From: Leucobacter muris
GTDB taxonomy: Bacteria; Actinomycetota; Actinomycetes; Actinomycetales; Microbacteriaceae
Length of the DNA stretch: 64,000 nt
Direction: 5' to 3'
NCBI RefSeq assembly: GCF_004028235.1
Contig: NZ_CP035037.1
Coordinates: forward strand, 2,108,001-2,172,000
In this document: piece by piece, positions 1 through 8,468 of the stretch
How the letters are laid out: each line of letters starts with the position of its first letter
Numbering within the stretch: the first letter of the stretch is position 1
The notes under the pieces: generated by a model
The model's input: the letters and a program-made list of their open reading frames with translations, nothing else
Database searches by the model: none
Told to the model about the DNA's origin: nothing
Position numbers and translations under genes: made by a program

Positions 1-711
1 GGCGATGACGAGTCCCTCGTCGTGCGCGTCGGCCGTCGCGACGACCACGCCGAGGGGGTCGATCACGCGGCTGAGCCCGACGGAGTCGGGGCCGACCGTG
101 CCGGAGGCGAGGAACCAGCTGACGTTCTCGATGGCGCGGGCCTTGGTGAGCACCTCCCAGTGCTCCTCCTTGCCCTTGCCGGACACCCAGGCGGCCGACA
201 GCGAGATGACGTCGACGCCACGGTCGGCCATGCTGCGAAACAGCTCGGGGAAGCGCACGTCGTAGCAGTTCGCGATGCCGACGCGGAGCCCCTCGACCTC
301 GATGATCGGGGGCAGCTCGGATCCGCGCGTGACGTACGCCGACTCCCGGTAGGCGAAGGCGTCGTAGGTGTGCATCTTGTGGTAGCGGGCGATCTCGCGG
401 CCCTCGGGGTCGAAGGCGAGGATCGTGTTGTACGGCAGCGCGGCGTCGTTCGGCTCGTAGCCGGCGGCGATGATCGTCACACCGTGCTCGCGGGCGAGCT
501 CGGCCAGCAGCTTCTCGAAGCGCGGCCACACGTCGCGCAGGATCTCGGGGAAGCGGGGCTTGATCTCGTCGTCGGCGAGCAGGGCCGCCTCCTCCGGGAA
601 GACGACGAGGCGGGCGCCGCGGGACGCCGCCTCTGCGGTGTAGCGGCGGATGGTGGCGAAGTTGACGTCGGCATCGATGCCGGGCGACGTCTGGGCGACG
701 GCGACTCTCAT
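1..711 (-). CDS. Carbon-nitrogen hydrolase (nitrilase superfamily amidase), 3' end cut by window
   Basis: Hydrolyses a C-N bond of an amide or carbamoyl group; the substrate is not evident. The 237 residues visible start MRVAVAQTSPGI and show the nitrilase-superfamily triad: Glu in RLVVFPEEA, Lys in RYHKMHTYD and Cys in GIANCYDVRFPE. The family usually has about 265-280 residues, so only the C-terminus is missing. It is the last visible gene behind a polyamine-type transporter read in the same direction. An N-carbamoylputrescine-type or other amidase acting on the imported substrate is a reasonable inference, but deaminated-glutathione or omega-amidases look similar. The family call is firm; the substrate is unknown. 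Confidence 0.88.
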   Translation of the reverse strand, partial: MRVAVAQTSPGIDADVNFATIRRYTAEAASRGARLVVFPEEAALLADDEIKPRFPEILRDVWPRFEKLLAELAREHGVTIIAAGYEPNDAALPYNTILAFDPEGREIARYHKMHTYDAFAYRESAYVTRGSELPPIIEVEGLRVGIANCYDVRFPELFRSMADRGVDVISLSAAWVSGKGKEEHWEVLTKARAIENVSWFLASGTVGPDSVGLSRVIDPLGVVVATADAHDEGLVIA

Positions 712-729
712 GATGGCCTCTCTCTGCTG

Positions 730-858
730 CGGGGTCGGGTGGTACGGGGTCGGGTGGTGCGGGGTTGTACGGGGCGCGCAGGCGGGCGGGTGCGCGGGCG
801 GCGGATCCGGGCCGCCGCTCACCGAGCGGGACCGGGGATCCGGGATCGGGGATCCGGG
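730..858. repeat. Short tandem repeats between potA and the amidase gene
   Basis: The gap between the two minus-strand genes holds a 15-bp unit (CGGGGTCGGGTGGT plus one variable base) twice in tandem at 730-744 and 745-759, followed by a degenerate third copy. GGGGATCCGGG occurs twice, at 834-844 and 848-858. No function is evident; the GC-rich repeats could fold in the mRNA. Confidence 0.6.
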
Positions 859-867
859 GTCGGCGGA

Positions 868-1968
868 TCAGCGGATCACGATCCGGGCGTCCTCGGGCCG
901 CCACCCGATGCGCAGCTCCTCGCCGACCGCGAGCCCGGGCAGGTCGCGCTCCTTCACGAGGCTCGGCAGCGACACCTTGATGGTGCGGCCGCTGACCGCG
1001 AGATGCACGTGCCACTCCTCGCCCAGGAAGGTGAGCGTCTCGACGGTGCCGGGCACGCCGTCGCCGCCGCGGCGCACGTCGATGCGCTCGGGCCGCAGCA
1101 GCAGCAGCGTCGCCGCCTGTTCGCGGTGCACGTCCTCGGCGAGCACACCGGGCAGCACGCCGACGCCCTCGAGCACCGCCCCCACCTCCTGGCCGGCCGC
1201 GCCGGCCGGCACGGTCACGTCGAGCAGGTTGCAGCTGCCGATGAAGCCCGCCACGAAGCGGGTCTCGGGCCGGTTGTAGATGTCTTCCGGCCCCGCGACC
1301 TGCTGCACGACGCCCTCGGACATCACGGCGATCCGATCCGACATCGTGAGCGCCTCCTCCTGGTCGTGCGTCACGTAGATGAACGTGATGCCGACCTCGC
1401 GCTGCATGCGCTTCAGCTCGTACTGCATCTCCTTGCGGAGCTGCTGGTCGAGCGCGCCGAGCGGCTCGTCGAGCAGCACCACCTTGGGGCCGGAGACCAC
1501 GGCGCGCGCGAGGGCCACGCGCTGCCGCTGACCGCCCGAGAGCTGGTCCGGCTTCCGGTCCCCGAGGTGGGCGAGCTTCACGAGCTCCAGCGCCTCCCGT
1601 GCCCGGCGGTCGGCCTCGGCCTTGGGCACGCGGCGCACCCTGAGCTCGAAGACCACGTTGTCGAACACGGTGAGGTGCGGGAAGAGCGCGTAGCTCTGGA
1701 ACAGCATGTTGAGATCGTGGTTGCGCGTCGGCACGTCCGTCACGTCGGCCCCGCCCAGCCGCACCCGGCCGCCGCTCGGCGTCTCGAATCCGGTGATCAT
1801 GCGCATGAGCGTGGTCTTGCCGCACCCGGAGGGGCCGAGGATCGAGAAGAACTCGTTCTCGCGGATCTCGAGGTCGAGCGGGTGCATGGCGAGGTGCTCC
1901 CCGAAGCTCTTCGAGAGGCCCTCGATCTCGACGGCCGGTGCAGTGGTGGTCGTGGTCTGCGTATTCAT
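868..1968 (-). CDS. potA: Spermidine/putrescine-type ABC transporter ATP-binding protein
   Basis: ATPase that powers uptake by the PotBCD partners encoded just upstream. The 366-residue protein has Walker A GPSGCGKT (residues 45-52), the signature LSGGQ (143-147), Walker B LLDEP (165-169) and the switch His in YVTHDQEEA. A C-terminal TOBE-like regulatory region of about 100 residues follows, as in PotA/FbpC-type ATPases. I chose the ATG at 1968 because the motifs begin shortly after it and the upstream extension overlaps potD. It is the fourth transporter gene of a minus-strand operon. Other substrates of the Fe/spermidine/putrescine ATPase group cannot be excluded, but the neighbours favour polyamines. 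Confidence 0.92.
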   Translation of the reverse strand: MNTQTTTTTAPAVEIEGLSKSFGEHLAMHPLDLEIRENEFFSILGPSGCGKTTLMRMITGFETPSGGRVRLGGADVTDVPTRNHDLNMLFQSYALFPHLTVFDNVVFELRVRRVPKAEADRRAREALELVKLAHLGDRKPDQLSGGQRQRVALARAVVSGPKVVLLDEPLGALDQQLRKEMQYELKRMQREVGITFIYVTHDQEEALTMSDRIAVMSEGVVQQVAGPEDIYNRPETRFVAGFIGSCNLLDVTVPAGAAGQEVGAVLEGVGVLPGVLAEDVHREQAATLLLLRPERIDVRRGGDGVPGTVETLTFLGEEWHVHLAVSGRTIKVSLPSLVKERDLPGLAVGEELRIGWRPEDARIVIR

Positions 1969-2012
1969 GATCCCAATCGCTGTTCGCTCGGAGCTGTCGC
2001 TGCGTGTGGAGG

Positions 2013-3071
2013 TCAGGAGGCCTTCACGCGGGTCCAGCCGTCCTGGTAGAACTTCATGGCCGAGCCGGGGTCGACGATGAAGTCGGCCTCGGCCACCTGC
2101 TCCTCGGAGGCGTAGACGGCCGCGTTCGACAGCAGGCCCTGGTCGGTGACGTGCTCCTGCGCGGCCTGGTTGGCGCTCGCGAGGCCGCCGTCGTTCGTGG
2201 CCATCGCCGCGATCTCGGGGCGCAGCAGGAAGTTGATGAACTCGTAGGCCGCGTCCTGGTTGGGCGCGCCCTTCGCGATCGCGAGGCCGTCGACCCAGAG
2301 GCTGCCGCCCTCCTCGGGGATCACGTAGTGCACGTGCTCGTTCTCCTCGACGATCTTCGCGGTGCTGGTGCCGCCCCACGCCTCGGAGATGCAGACGTCG
2401 CCGTTCGCGACGAGCTCGCCGTAGTTGGTCGAGTTGTAGCCCGCGAGCAGCTTCTTCTGCTCGATGAGCGACTCGGTCGCCTCGGCGATCTCCTGCTCAT
2501 CGGTGCTGTCGGCGCCGTATCCGTTGACCTGCAGGCCGGCGATGTAGGCGGCGAGCATGTTGTCGAGCATGTTCAGCTTGCCGTCCCACTTGGGGTCGAA
2601 GAGCGACTTCCAGCTGGTGATCTCCTCGCCGCCCGTGCACTCGTCGTTGTACATGAGTCCGGTCGTGCCCCACACCCACGGCACCGAGTACTCGAGGCCG
2701 GGGTCGTAGCTCGGGTCGGCGAAGGTCGATGCGATGTTGTCGATGCCCTCGAGCTTCGACTTGTCGAGCGGCTCGATCAGTTCCTGGCCCACGAGCTGCT
2801 GCACGGCGTACTGGCTGGGCTCGACGATGTCGTAGCCCGAGTTGCCGGCGGCGAGCTTCGAGATCATGGTCTCGTTGCTGTCGAAGCTGTCGACGTTGAC
2901 CGCGATGCCGGTCTCCTCGGTGAAGGCGTCGAACACGCTCTGCGGGATCTCGTCGGCCCAGGCGTAGACGTTGAGCTGCTGGGAGCCGCCTTCGGAGCCG
3001 CCGCCGCTGCATCCGGTCAGCGCCAGCGCGGCGACGATGCCGGCGGCTGCGAGAGTCTTCTTCTTCTTCAT
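2013..3071 (-). CDS. potD: Polyamine-type ABC transporter substrate-binding lipoprotein
   Basis: Extracellular lipid-anchored receptor that delivers substrate to the PotBC channel. The 352-residue protein has a KKKK-charged signal peptide and a lipobox ending LALTGC (Cys21). The mature part contains the PotD-like features LNVYAWADEIPQSVFDAF, YDIVEPSQY and VPWVWGTTGLMYN near the start of the binding domain. AAAGGA lies at good spacing before the ATG. It is the third gene of potB-C-D-A. The family assignment is strong; binding of spermidine or putrescine specifically is inferred. Confidence 0.92.
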   Translation of the reverse strand: MKKKKTLAAAGIVAALALTGCSGGGSEGGSQQLNVYAWADEIPQSVFDAFTEETGIAVNVDSFDSNETMISKLAAGNSGYDIVEPSQYAVQQLVGQELIEPLDKSKLEGIDNIASTFADPSYDPGLEYSVPWVWGTTGLMYNDECTGGEEITSWKSLFDPKWDGKLNMLDNMLAAYIAGLQVNGYGADSTDEQEIAEATESLIEQKKLLAGYNSTNYGELVANGDVCISEAWGGTSTAKIVEENEHVHYVIPEEGGSLWVDGLAIAKGAPNQDAAYEFINFLLRPEIAAMATNDGGLASANQAAQEHVTDQGLLSNAAVYASEEQVAEADFIVDPGSAMKFYQDGWTRVKAS

Positions 3072-3116
3072 GACGGGTGTCCTTTCGATGGGGTGAGGTA
3101 CAGCTGGTTCGGAGCG

Positions 3117-3899
3117 CTACGAGCGGGAGTCGACGAGGATGCGCCGCATCTGGGTGACGCCGACCGCGAGCACGATCGCGAGCGTGAGCAGGATCAGCAG
3201 CGCGCCGAGTGCGTTGATGCTGGGGGTGAGACCGGTCTTGAGGCTCGAGTAGATCCGCAGCGGGAGGGTGGTCGAGCCGACGCCGCTCAGGAAGGTCGAC
3301 ATGACGATGTTGCTGAACGAGGTGGTGAAGCTCAGCAGCCACGCCGCGATCACGGCGGGCCGGAGCAGCGGGAAGTAGACGCGGGTGAAGGTCTGCCAGG
3401 GGGTGCAGCCGAGGTCGGTCGCGGCCTCCGGCAGGCTGGGGTCGAGCATGGCGGCCGAGCTCATGAGCACCAGCGTGGCGAGCGGGAGCGACACGATGAG
3501 GTGGCCGAGCACGAGGGTGGCGATGCCGAGGGGCACCTTGGTCGCGCTGAAGACGCTCAGCAGCGCGACGCCGAGCACGATCTCGGGCACGATGAGCGGC
3601 AGGGCGATGAGGGCCAGCAGCCCGCCCTTGCCTCGACCGCGGTAGCGGGCCATGCCGAGGGCGAACATGATGCCGACGATCGTCGCGACGGTGGCGGCGA
3701 GCACGGCCACGATGGCGCTCGTGCGCAGGGTCTGCATGAGGGCGCCGTCCTGGAACAGGTCGGCGTACCACTGCAGGGTGAAGCCCTCGAAGCGGGTGCT
3801 CGTGCCCGCGGCGTTGAACGAGTAGACGATCACCGCGGCGATGGGCACGTAGAGGAAGACGAAGACTCCACGGGCGATGCCGTTCACGATGCGATCCAC
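3117..3899 (-). CDS. potC: Polyamine-type ABC transporter permease (PotC-like)
   Basis: Second membrane subunit of the transporter. The 260 residues contain about six hydrophobic helices and the conserved cytoplasmic EAA loop (LPEAATDLGCTPWQTF...) that contacts the ATPase. The start is a GTG lying only three bases after the potB stop, with the purine-rich AAGGGGG inside the end of potB. Translational coupling is therefore likely. Length and topology match PotC/YdcV-type permeases. Confidence 0.92.
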   Translation of the reverse strand: MDRIVNGIARGVFVFLYVPIAAVIVYSFNAAGTSTRFEGFTLQWYADLFQDGALMQTLRTSAIVAVLAATVATIVGIMFALGMARYRGRGKGGLLALIALPLIVPEIVLGVALLSVFSATKVPLGIATLVLGHLIVSLPLATLVLMSSAAMLDPSLPEAATDLGCTPWQTFTRVYFPLLRPAVIAAWLLSFTTSFSNIVMSTFLSGVGSTTLPLRIYSSLKTGLTPSINALGALLILLTLAIVLAVGVTQMRRILVDSRS

Positions 3900-3902
3900 G
3901 GG

Positions 3903-4787
3903 CTACGCCCCCTTCTTGTTCGAGGTGCGCTTCATGAGGAGTCCGATCAGACCCATCGAGAGCACCATGAGCACGAGCAGCACCATCGAGACGGCGGCGC
4001 CCATCGGCTGGTTGCGGAACTCGGTGTAGAGCGTGACGATCAGGTTGCCGACGAGCGGGTCCTTGCCGCCGCCGAGCAGCACGGGGATCACGAACACGCC
4101 CATGGTGGGGATGAAGGTGAGCAGCGCGGCGCCGAGGATGCCGGGGCGGCTGAGGGGCAGGATCACCCGTCGGTGCACGCCCCACCAGCTGCAGCCGAGG
4201 TCGGTCGCGGCCTCTTTGAGGGAGGGGTCGATCGAGCGCATGGACGCGTAGATGGGGAAGATCGCGGTGGGCAGGAACGCGTACAGCAGGCCGAGCACGA
4301 CGGCGACGTTGCTCGGGATCATCGAGAACCCCGTGATGCCGAAGATGCCGAGCAGGCCTGCGATGGGGCCTCCTGATCCGAGGATCGTGATCCACGCGAA
4401 GGTGCGCACGAGGAAGTCGGTCCAGAAGGGGATGATGATGAGCAGCAGGAGCATGCCCTGCCGCCCCTCGGGCCGGGAGACGATGTAGTACGAGGTGAGG
4501 TAGCCGACCACGATGCAGACGACGGTGTTCAGCAGGCCGAGGCCGAGCGAGAACAGCAGCGTCTTCGAGTAGACGGGGTCGAGCAGCTTCGCGTAGTGCT
4601 CGAGCGTGAATCCGCCCGTGATCCCGCCGTAGTCATCGGCGACGGCGAAGCTGTTGCGCGCGACGATGAAGAGCGGAAGGATCCCGAGCAGCACCACCGA
4701 TGCGATTCCGGGGATGAGCAGCAGCAGCGATCCGCGCTTCGGCCGTTCCTTCCGACCAAGGTGAATCATGCGTGTCGTCGATGTCAC
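3903..4787 (-). CDS. potB: Polyamine-type ABC transporter permease (PotB-like)
   Basis: First gene of the transporter operon and first membrane subunit. About 294 residues with six predicted helices and the EAA loop (LKEAATDLGCSWWG). The open frame extends to 4802, but the GTG at 4787 is preceded by AAAGGAG four bases away and is the better start; an ATG at 4769 is a third option. The order potB-potC-potD-potA is compact, with gaps of 3-45 bp, so one transcript starting in 4788-5086 is likely. Confidence 0.9.
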   Translation of the reverse strand: MTSTTRMIHLGRKERPKRGSLLLLIPGIASVVLLGILPLFIVARNSFAVADDYGGITGGFTLEHYAKLLDPVYSKTLLFSLGLGLLNTVVCIVVGYLTSYYIVSRPEGRQGMLLLLIIIPFWTDFLVRTFAWITILGSGGPIAGLLGIFGITGFSMIPSNVAVVLGLLYAFLPTAIFPIYASMRSIDPSLKEAATDLGCSWWGVHRRVILPLSRPGILGAALLTFIPTMGVFVIPVLLGGGKDPLVGNLIVTLYTEFRNQPMGAAVSMVLLVLMVLSMGLIGLLMKRTSNKKGA

Positions 4788-5086
4788 GTTGCTCCTTTGC
4801 ACTCGCCTTCGGTCTGTGTAATGACCATCCTGGGCGGCGGGGCGAGTACCGCGCGCACGGATGGGCCGCGGAATCCGTGGAAGACGCCGCGAATCTTCAC
4901 GCAGTCCGCGAGGCGGGTCCGGCGGGCCGCCCGCGGCGGTCGCGCGAAGCGGCCAGGATACGCGAAGCGCACGACGACTCGCCGGGAGCGCACCACTGAT
5001 TCGGTTGCGCGCCCGGGGCGGCGCGCGGCGCGCGGCCGCGGGCCGCCGAGTCGGCGGCGCAGGGAGCGGGCGGTGCGCCCGCCAGC
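4788..5086. other. Intergenic region upstream of the pot operon
   Basis: These 299 bases separate the pot operon from the AAA+ gene, both on the minus strand. They should hold the pot promoter and the end of the AAA+ transcript. I see no convincing -35/-10 pair, strong hairpin or conserved ORF; the sequence is simply very GC-rich. Confidence 0.4.
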
Positions 5087-6370
5087 CTAGAGCCGCGCGA
5101 GCGTCTCGATGTCTTCAAGGAAGGTCGTCAGCTGCGCCTCGGAGACCGTCGCGCGCGTGACGGCGAGCGCCGCCAGGTAGTCGTCGGTCGCGAGGTCGGT
5201 GCGGGATCCGGATCCCGTGTCGCCCGCCCGCAGCGCCCGGGCGAGGGCCTCCTGGGAGGCCCGCCTGGCCGCGTACTCGATGTCGGCGGGGGTGAGGCCG
5301 GCGCTCTCGGAGACGAGGCTGCCGAAGTCGATGGCGCCGGCGAGGTGGGCGGGCACGTACCGCCGCCAGATCGCCTCGCGCGCCTCGTCGTCCGGCAGGC
5401 CGATCGGCAGCACGTAGTCGAAGCGCCCGTGGCGCAGGAAGGCGGCGTCGAGCCCCCGCACGAAGTTCGTGGCGCACACGAGCAGCAGCCCCTCGCGCGC
5501 CCTGAAGTCGGCCACGATCTTCAGCAGCTCGTTGGTCACACCCTGCGTGGGCGTGGGCGGGTCGCTGCGCTGGGAGGCGATCTCCTCGACCTCGTCGATG
5601 AACACGACGCCGTGCTCGAGCTCGCCGATCTGCTCGAAGACGCCCCGCAGCGATGCGGCCACGCTCGTCTTGCCGTCGCCGAGCCGCGACGGGAACACCT
5701 CGACGAACGGCCAGTCGAGCCGCGACGCGACCGCCTTCGCGAACGTCGTCTTCCCGGTGCCGGGCGGGCCGAACAGCATGACGGCGTGGGGTGGTACGAC
5801 CCCGTAGCGGTCGGCGAGGTCGGGTTGCGCGAGCGGCGCCACGAGGCGCTCCTCGAGCAGCTGCTTCTCGCGGCGCATGCCCGCCACGTTCTCCCAGAGG
5901 TGGCGTGGCAGCACGCGGCCGCCCACGTCTTTCAGCAGGTCGAGCTCGCGCCGCTGCACGGGCATCTGCCGCTCGAGGTAGCGCAGGCTGTGCCGCACCT
6001 GGAAGCCGTTGGAGGTGAGCAGGTCGAGGCGGCTGCCCTCGGGCATGAGCACCGACAGCGTCGAGAGGCCGATCGGGGCCATCTTGCGTTCGAGAGCGTC
6101 GAGCAGCGCGCCCGAGACGTTGCCCGAGCGCGATGCCTCGGCGACCCCGAAGAACACGATCCACCCCTGCGCGTGCGCCGCCCGGCCGACCGCGGCGGCG
6201 ACCACCTTCTCGTCGCGCACCGCGACCACGGCGTGGTCCTCCCGGCACGAGGCGGTCACCTCGGCGAGCGAGTAGACGGGCTGCTCGGCCGAGGAGCGCG
6301 CCTCCCACCAGAGCTGCACGACCGCGTCGAGGTCGTCGTCGTGGAAATCCCGGATCGTGATGCGTCCCAT
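5087..6370 (-). CDS. GNAT-like domain fused to an AAA+ ATPase
   Basis: A 427-residue two-domain protein. Residues 1-135 resemble a GNAT acetyltransferase (ITIRDFHDDDLDAVVQLWW at the N-terminus, an acetyl-CoA-loop-like SRSGNVSGALL near 80-90, and NGFQVRHSLRYLER closing the fold). Residues 155-420 are a classical AAA+ module: Walker A GPPGTGKT (201-208), Walker B VVFIDEVEE, sensor 1 CATN, and an arginine-finger region HGRFDY. The AAA+ part resembles FtsH/CDC48-type ATPases but has neither protease nor transmembrane segment. No operon partner is evident. Its role is unknown; acetylation-linked remodelling is only a guess. Confidence 0.85.
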   Translation of the reverse strand: MGRITIRDFHDDDLDAVVQLWWEARSSAEQPVYSLAEVTASCREDHAVVAVRDEKVVAAAVGRAAHAQGWIVFFGVAEASRSGNVSGALLDALERKMAPIGLSTLSVLMPEGSRLDLLTSNGFQVRHSLRYLERQMPVQRRELDLLKDVGGRVLPRHLWENVAGMRREKQLLEERLVAPLAQPDLADRYGVVPPHAVMLFGPPGTGKTTFAKAVASRLDWPFVEVFPSRLGDGKTSVAASLRGVFEQIGELEHGVVFIDEVEEIASQRSDPPTPTQGVTNELLKIVADFRAREGLLLVCATNFVRGLDAAFLRHGRFDYVLPIGLPDDEAREAIWRRYVPAHLAGAIDFGSLVSESAGLTPADIEYAARRASQEALARALRAGDTGSGSRTDLATDDYLAALAVTRATVSEAQLTTFLEDIETLARL

Positions 6371-6376
6371 GCGCCG

Positions 6377-6382
6377 ATCATG
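6377..6382 (-). promoter_or_regulatory. Candidate -10 box of the GNAT-AAA+ gene (leaderless arrangement)
   Basis: CATGAT on the minus strand ends exactly six bases before the ATG at 6370. This is the same geometry as other genes in the window whose -10 box implies transcription starting at the A of ATG. The hexamer is a weaker match than TAGGCT, so this is tentative. Confidence 0.4.
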
Positions 6383-6513
6383 CCAGAGGGGGGCGCGTCG
6401 CGGCGCGTTCTCATCGAACCTCGCGCGTGCAGATCGGCGTTTCTTCTGCTGCGAGGCAGAACGATCGTGTTTCTCCCGTCGAGATCGATCACCCGTTTCG
6501 GCGCGGAACCCGC

Positions 6514-6519
6514 TAGGCT
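6514..6519 (+). promoter_or_regulatory. -10 box TAGGCT of the DEAD-box helicase gene
   Basis: TAGGCT matches the -10 hexamer used elsewhere in this window (37690-37695). No other plus-strand gene lies between it and the helicase start at 6751. Transcription would begin near 6526. Confidence 0.5.
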
Positions 6520-6525
6520 GGGACG

Positions 6526-6750
6526 CACGGGCCGGTCACGCCGGCCCCATCGTCGCTGATTTTCAAGCGTGATCCCCGCAAGACCGGCGGATCCGCACCG
6601 GTGCTCCAGGCACCGCGACTCTCCGCGGCGAACGGATGCGCGATCCCGCGCACTCGCCGATACCGCAGCGACGCACGGCCCGGGCCCGCCCGCATCCCAT
6701 GATGCCGGCCCGCCGCCTCGCCGCGCGCTGCACCGCACAGAAAGGTCCAC
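6526..6750 (+). other. Long 5' leader of the helicase mRNA
   Basis: About 225 bases lie between the inferred start of transcription and the GTG start codon. The region shows no conserved ORF. Long leaders are common for cold-induced DEAD-box helicase mRNAs such as csdA, so a thermoregulated or autoregulated leader is possible. I did not identify a known riboswitch class. Confidence 0.4.
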
Positions 6751-8340
6751 GTGACCGACACCAACTCCCCCACGTTCGAATCGCTCGGCGTTCCCGCGCC
6801 CATCGCGCACGCGCTCGACAAGAACGGCAAGACCTCTCCCTTCCCGATCCAGCGCGACACCCTGCCCGACACGCTCGCCGGCCGCGACGTGCTCGGCCGC
6901 GGCCGCACCGGCTCAGGCAAGACCATCGCCTTCGGCATCCCGCTCGTCGCGAACCTCATGGAGGACGTGCAGCAGAAGCGCCGCCCCAGCCGGCCCCGCG
7001 CCGTCGTGCTCGCACCGACCCGCGAGCTCGTCACCCAGATCGCCGAGACCGTGAAGATGCTCGCCGACCCGGTGGGCGTCAAGGTGACCACCATCTTCGG
7101 AGGCATCCCGCAGCGCCGCCAGGAGGCCGCGCTCGAGGCCGGCGTCGACATCGTCGTGGCCGCCCCCGGCCGCCTCGACGACCTCATGAAGCAGGGCCTC
7201 GTGAGCCTCGACGGCGTCGAGATCACGGTGCTCGACGAGGCCGACCACATGGCCGACATGGGCTTCCTGCCCGTCGTCTCGCGCATCCTCAACAAGACGC
7301 CGAAGGTCGGCCAGCGACTGCTCTTCAGCGCGACCCTCGACAACGGGGTCGACAACGTCGTGAAGAAGTACCTGCACGACCCGATCCTGCACTCCGTCGA
7401 CAGCGCCGAGAGCCCCGTGCCGCAGCTCACCCACCACGTCTTCGAGGTGGCGGGCAAGGCGCAGAAGGACGCCCTCATCGAGGCGCTCGCCTCGGGCACC
7501 GCGCGCCGCATCTTCTTCACCCGCATGAAGCACCAGGCGAAGAAGCTCGCGAAGCAGCTCACCGCGGCGGGCATCCCCGCCGTCGAGCTGCAGGGCAACC
7601 TGTCGCAGAACGCGCGCGACCGAAACCTCGCCGAGTTCGTGAGCGGCGAGGCGAGGGTGCTGGTCGCGACCGACGTCGCCGCCCGCGGCGTGCACGTCGA
7701 CGGCGTCGACCTGGTCGTGCACATCGATCCGCCCGTCGAGCACAAGGCGTACCTGCACCGCTCCGGCCGCACCGCCCGCGCCGGCAACGAGGGCGACGTC
7801 GTCACCCTCGTGCTGCCCGAGCAGCGGGGCGAGATGAAGCAGATCATGCGCGCCGCGAAGATCCGCGTCTCGCCGAAGCAGGTGAACCCGATGGCGCAGA
7901 GCATCGACCCCGAGGTGCTCTCGCTCATCGGCGAGGTGGCACCGCGGGTGGATCCGCGCGTCACCGAGCAGAAGCGCGCCGCCGCGCAGACGGCGCAGCA
8001 GCGCGCCGCCGGTCACGCCCCGGCGGGAGAGGGCCGCAGCACCGGCGCCAACGCGAAGCGCAAGCGCTCGCGCGGCGGCCGCGGTCGCGGCCCCGCCCAG
8101 GGCGCCGGATCGGGCCAGCAGGGATCGCAGCAGTCGGCCGGCGGCCGCCAGGGCGGCCAGGATCGCGCGGCGCAGTCGCAGGGCCAGCGCCGCGGCGGTT
8201 CGCAGCAGCGCGCCCAGCAGCCCCAGTCGCAGCAGCGCTCGCAGGGCGGGTCGGAGGCGCCGCGCGGGCGCCGTCGCGGCGGCCGCCGGGCTCAGAGCTC
8301 GGGCGGCACGGTCTACTCGACGAGCAGCCCGGGAGCCTGA
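6751..8340 (+). CDS. DEAD-box ATP-dependent RNA helicase
   Basis: RNA helicase for structured mRNA or ribosome assembly. The 529 residues contain the Q-motif region FPIQ, motif I GRGRTGSGKT, Ia PTRELVTQIAE, II DEAD, III SAT, V ARGVHVDGVDLVVH and VI HRSGRTARAG. After about residue 400 the chain becomes a low-complexity tail rich in Gly, Gln, Arg and Ser, typical of actinobacterial RhlE/DeaD-like helicases and probably RNA-binding. The GTG start is supported by AGAAAGG just upstream. A strong hairpin follows the stop, so the gene is probably monocistronic. Confidence 0.95.
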   Translation: MTDTNSPTFESLGVPAPIAHALDKNGKTSPFPIQRDTLPDTLAGRDVLGRGRTGSGKTIAFGIPLVANLMEDVQQKRRPSRPRAVVLAPTRELVTQIAETVKMLADPVGVKVTTIFGGIPQRRQEAALEAGVDIVVAAPGRLDDLMKQGLVSLDGVEITVLDEADHMADMGFLPVVSRILNKTPKVGQRLLFSATLDNGVDNVVKKYLHDPILHSVDSAESPVPQLTHHVFEVAGKAQKDALIEALASGTARRIFFTRMKHQAKKLAKQLTAAGIPAVELQGNLSQNARDRNLAEFVSGEARVLVATDVAARGVHVDGVDLVVHIDPPVEHKAYLHRSGRTARAGNEGDVVTLVLPEQRGEMKQIMRAAKIRVSPKQVNPMAQSIDPEVLSLIGEVAPRVDPRVTEQKRAAAQTAQQRAAGHAPAGEGRSTGANAKRKRSRGGRGRGPAQGAGSGQQGSQQSAGGRQGGQDRAAQSQGQRRGGSQQRAQQPQSQQRSQGGSEAPRGRRRGGRRAQSSGGTVYSTSSPGA

Positions 8341-8344
8341 GCGC

Positions 8345-8377
8345 GAGGGCGCCCGGGCTTCCCGCCCGGGCGCCCTC
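8345..8377 (+). terminator. Strong hairpin after the helicase gene
   Basis: A perfect 14-bp stem (8345-8358 with 8364-8377) with a five-base loop TTCCC begins four bases after the stop codon. There is no clear T-run, as is common in high-GC actinobacteria. Confidence 0.75.
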
Positions 8378-8456
8378 CGCGCAGTATCCGCAGCGTCAGC
8401 GCCTGTTCACCCACGATTCCGTAGCCGTTCGCGCTGTACACGCGCGATCCCGGTCG

Positions 8457-8462
8457 TATACT
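8457..8462 (+). promoter_or_regulatory. -10 box TATACT of the MFS gene (leaderless)
   Basis: TATACT ends six bases before the ATG at 8469, so transcription would start at or next to the A of ATG. No ribosome-binding site lies between them. The -35 region around 8434 is weak. Confidence 0.65.
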
Positions 8463-8468
8463 GATCTG

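Noticed and set aside
22..4376. Very long plus-strand reading frames (675 and 790 codons) across the pot genes
   Set aside because: They are antisense shadows produced by GC-rich codon usage; the minus-strand frames carry clear ABC transporter motifs, these carry none.
6513..8016. Minus-strand frames opposite the DEAD-box helicase
   Set aside because: Low-complexity shadow translations with no recognisable family.
6636..8468. Continuous upstream extension of the MFS reading frame through the helicase gene
   Set aside because: The extension is Arg/Pro/His-rich without domains, while the helicase in another frame is fully conserved; the MFS protein starts at 8469.
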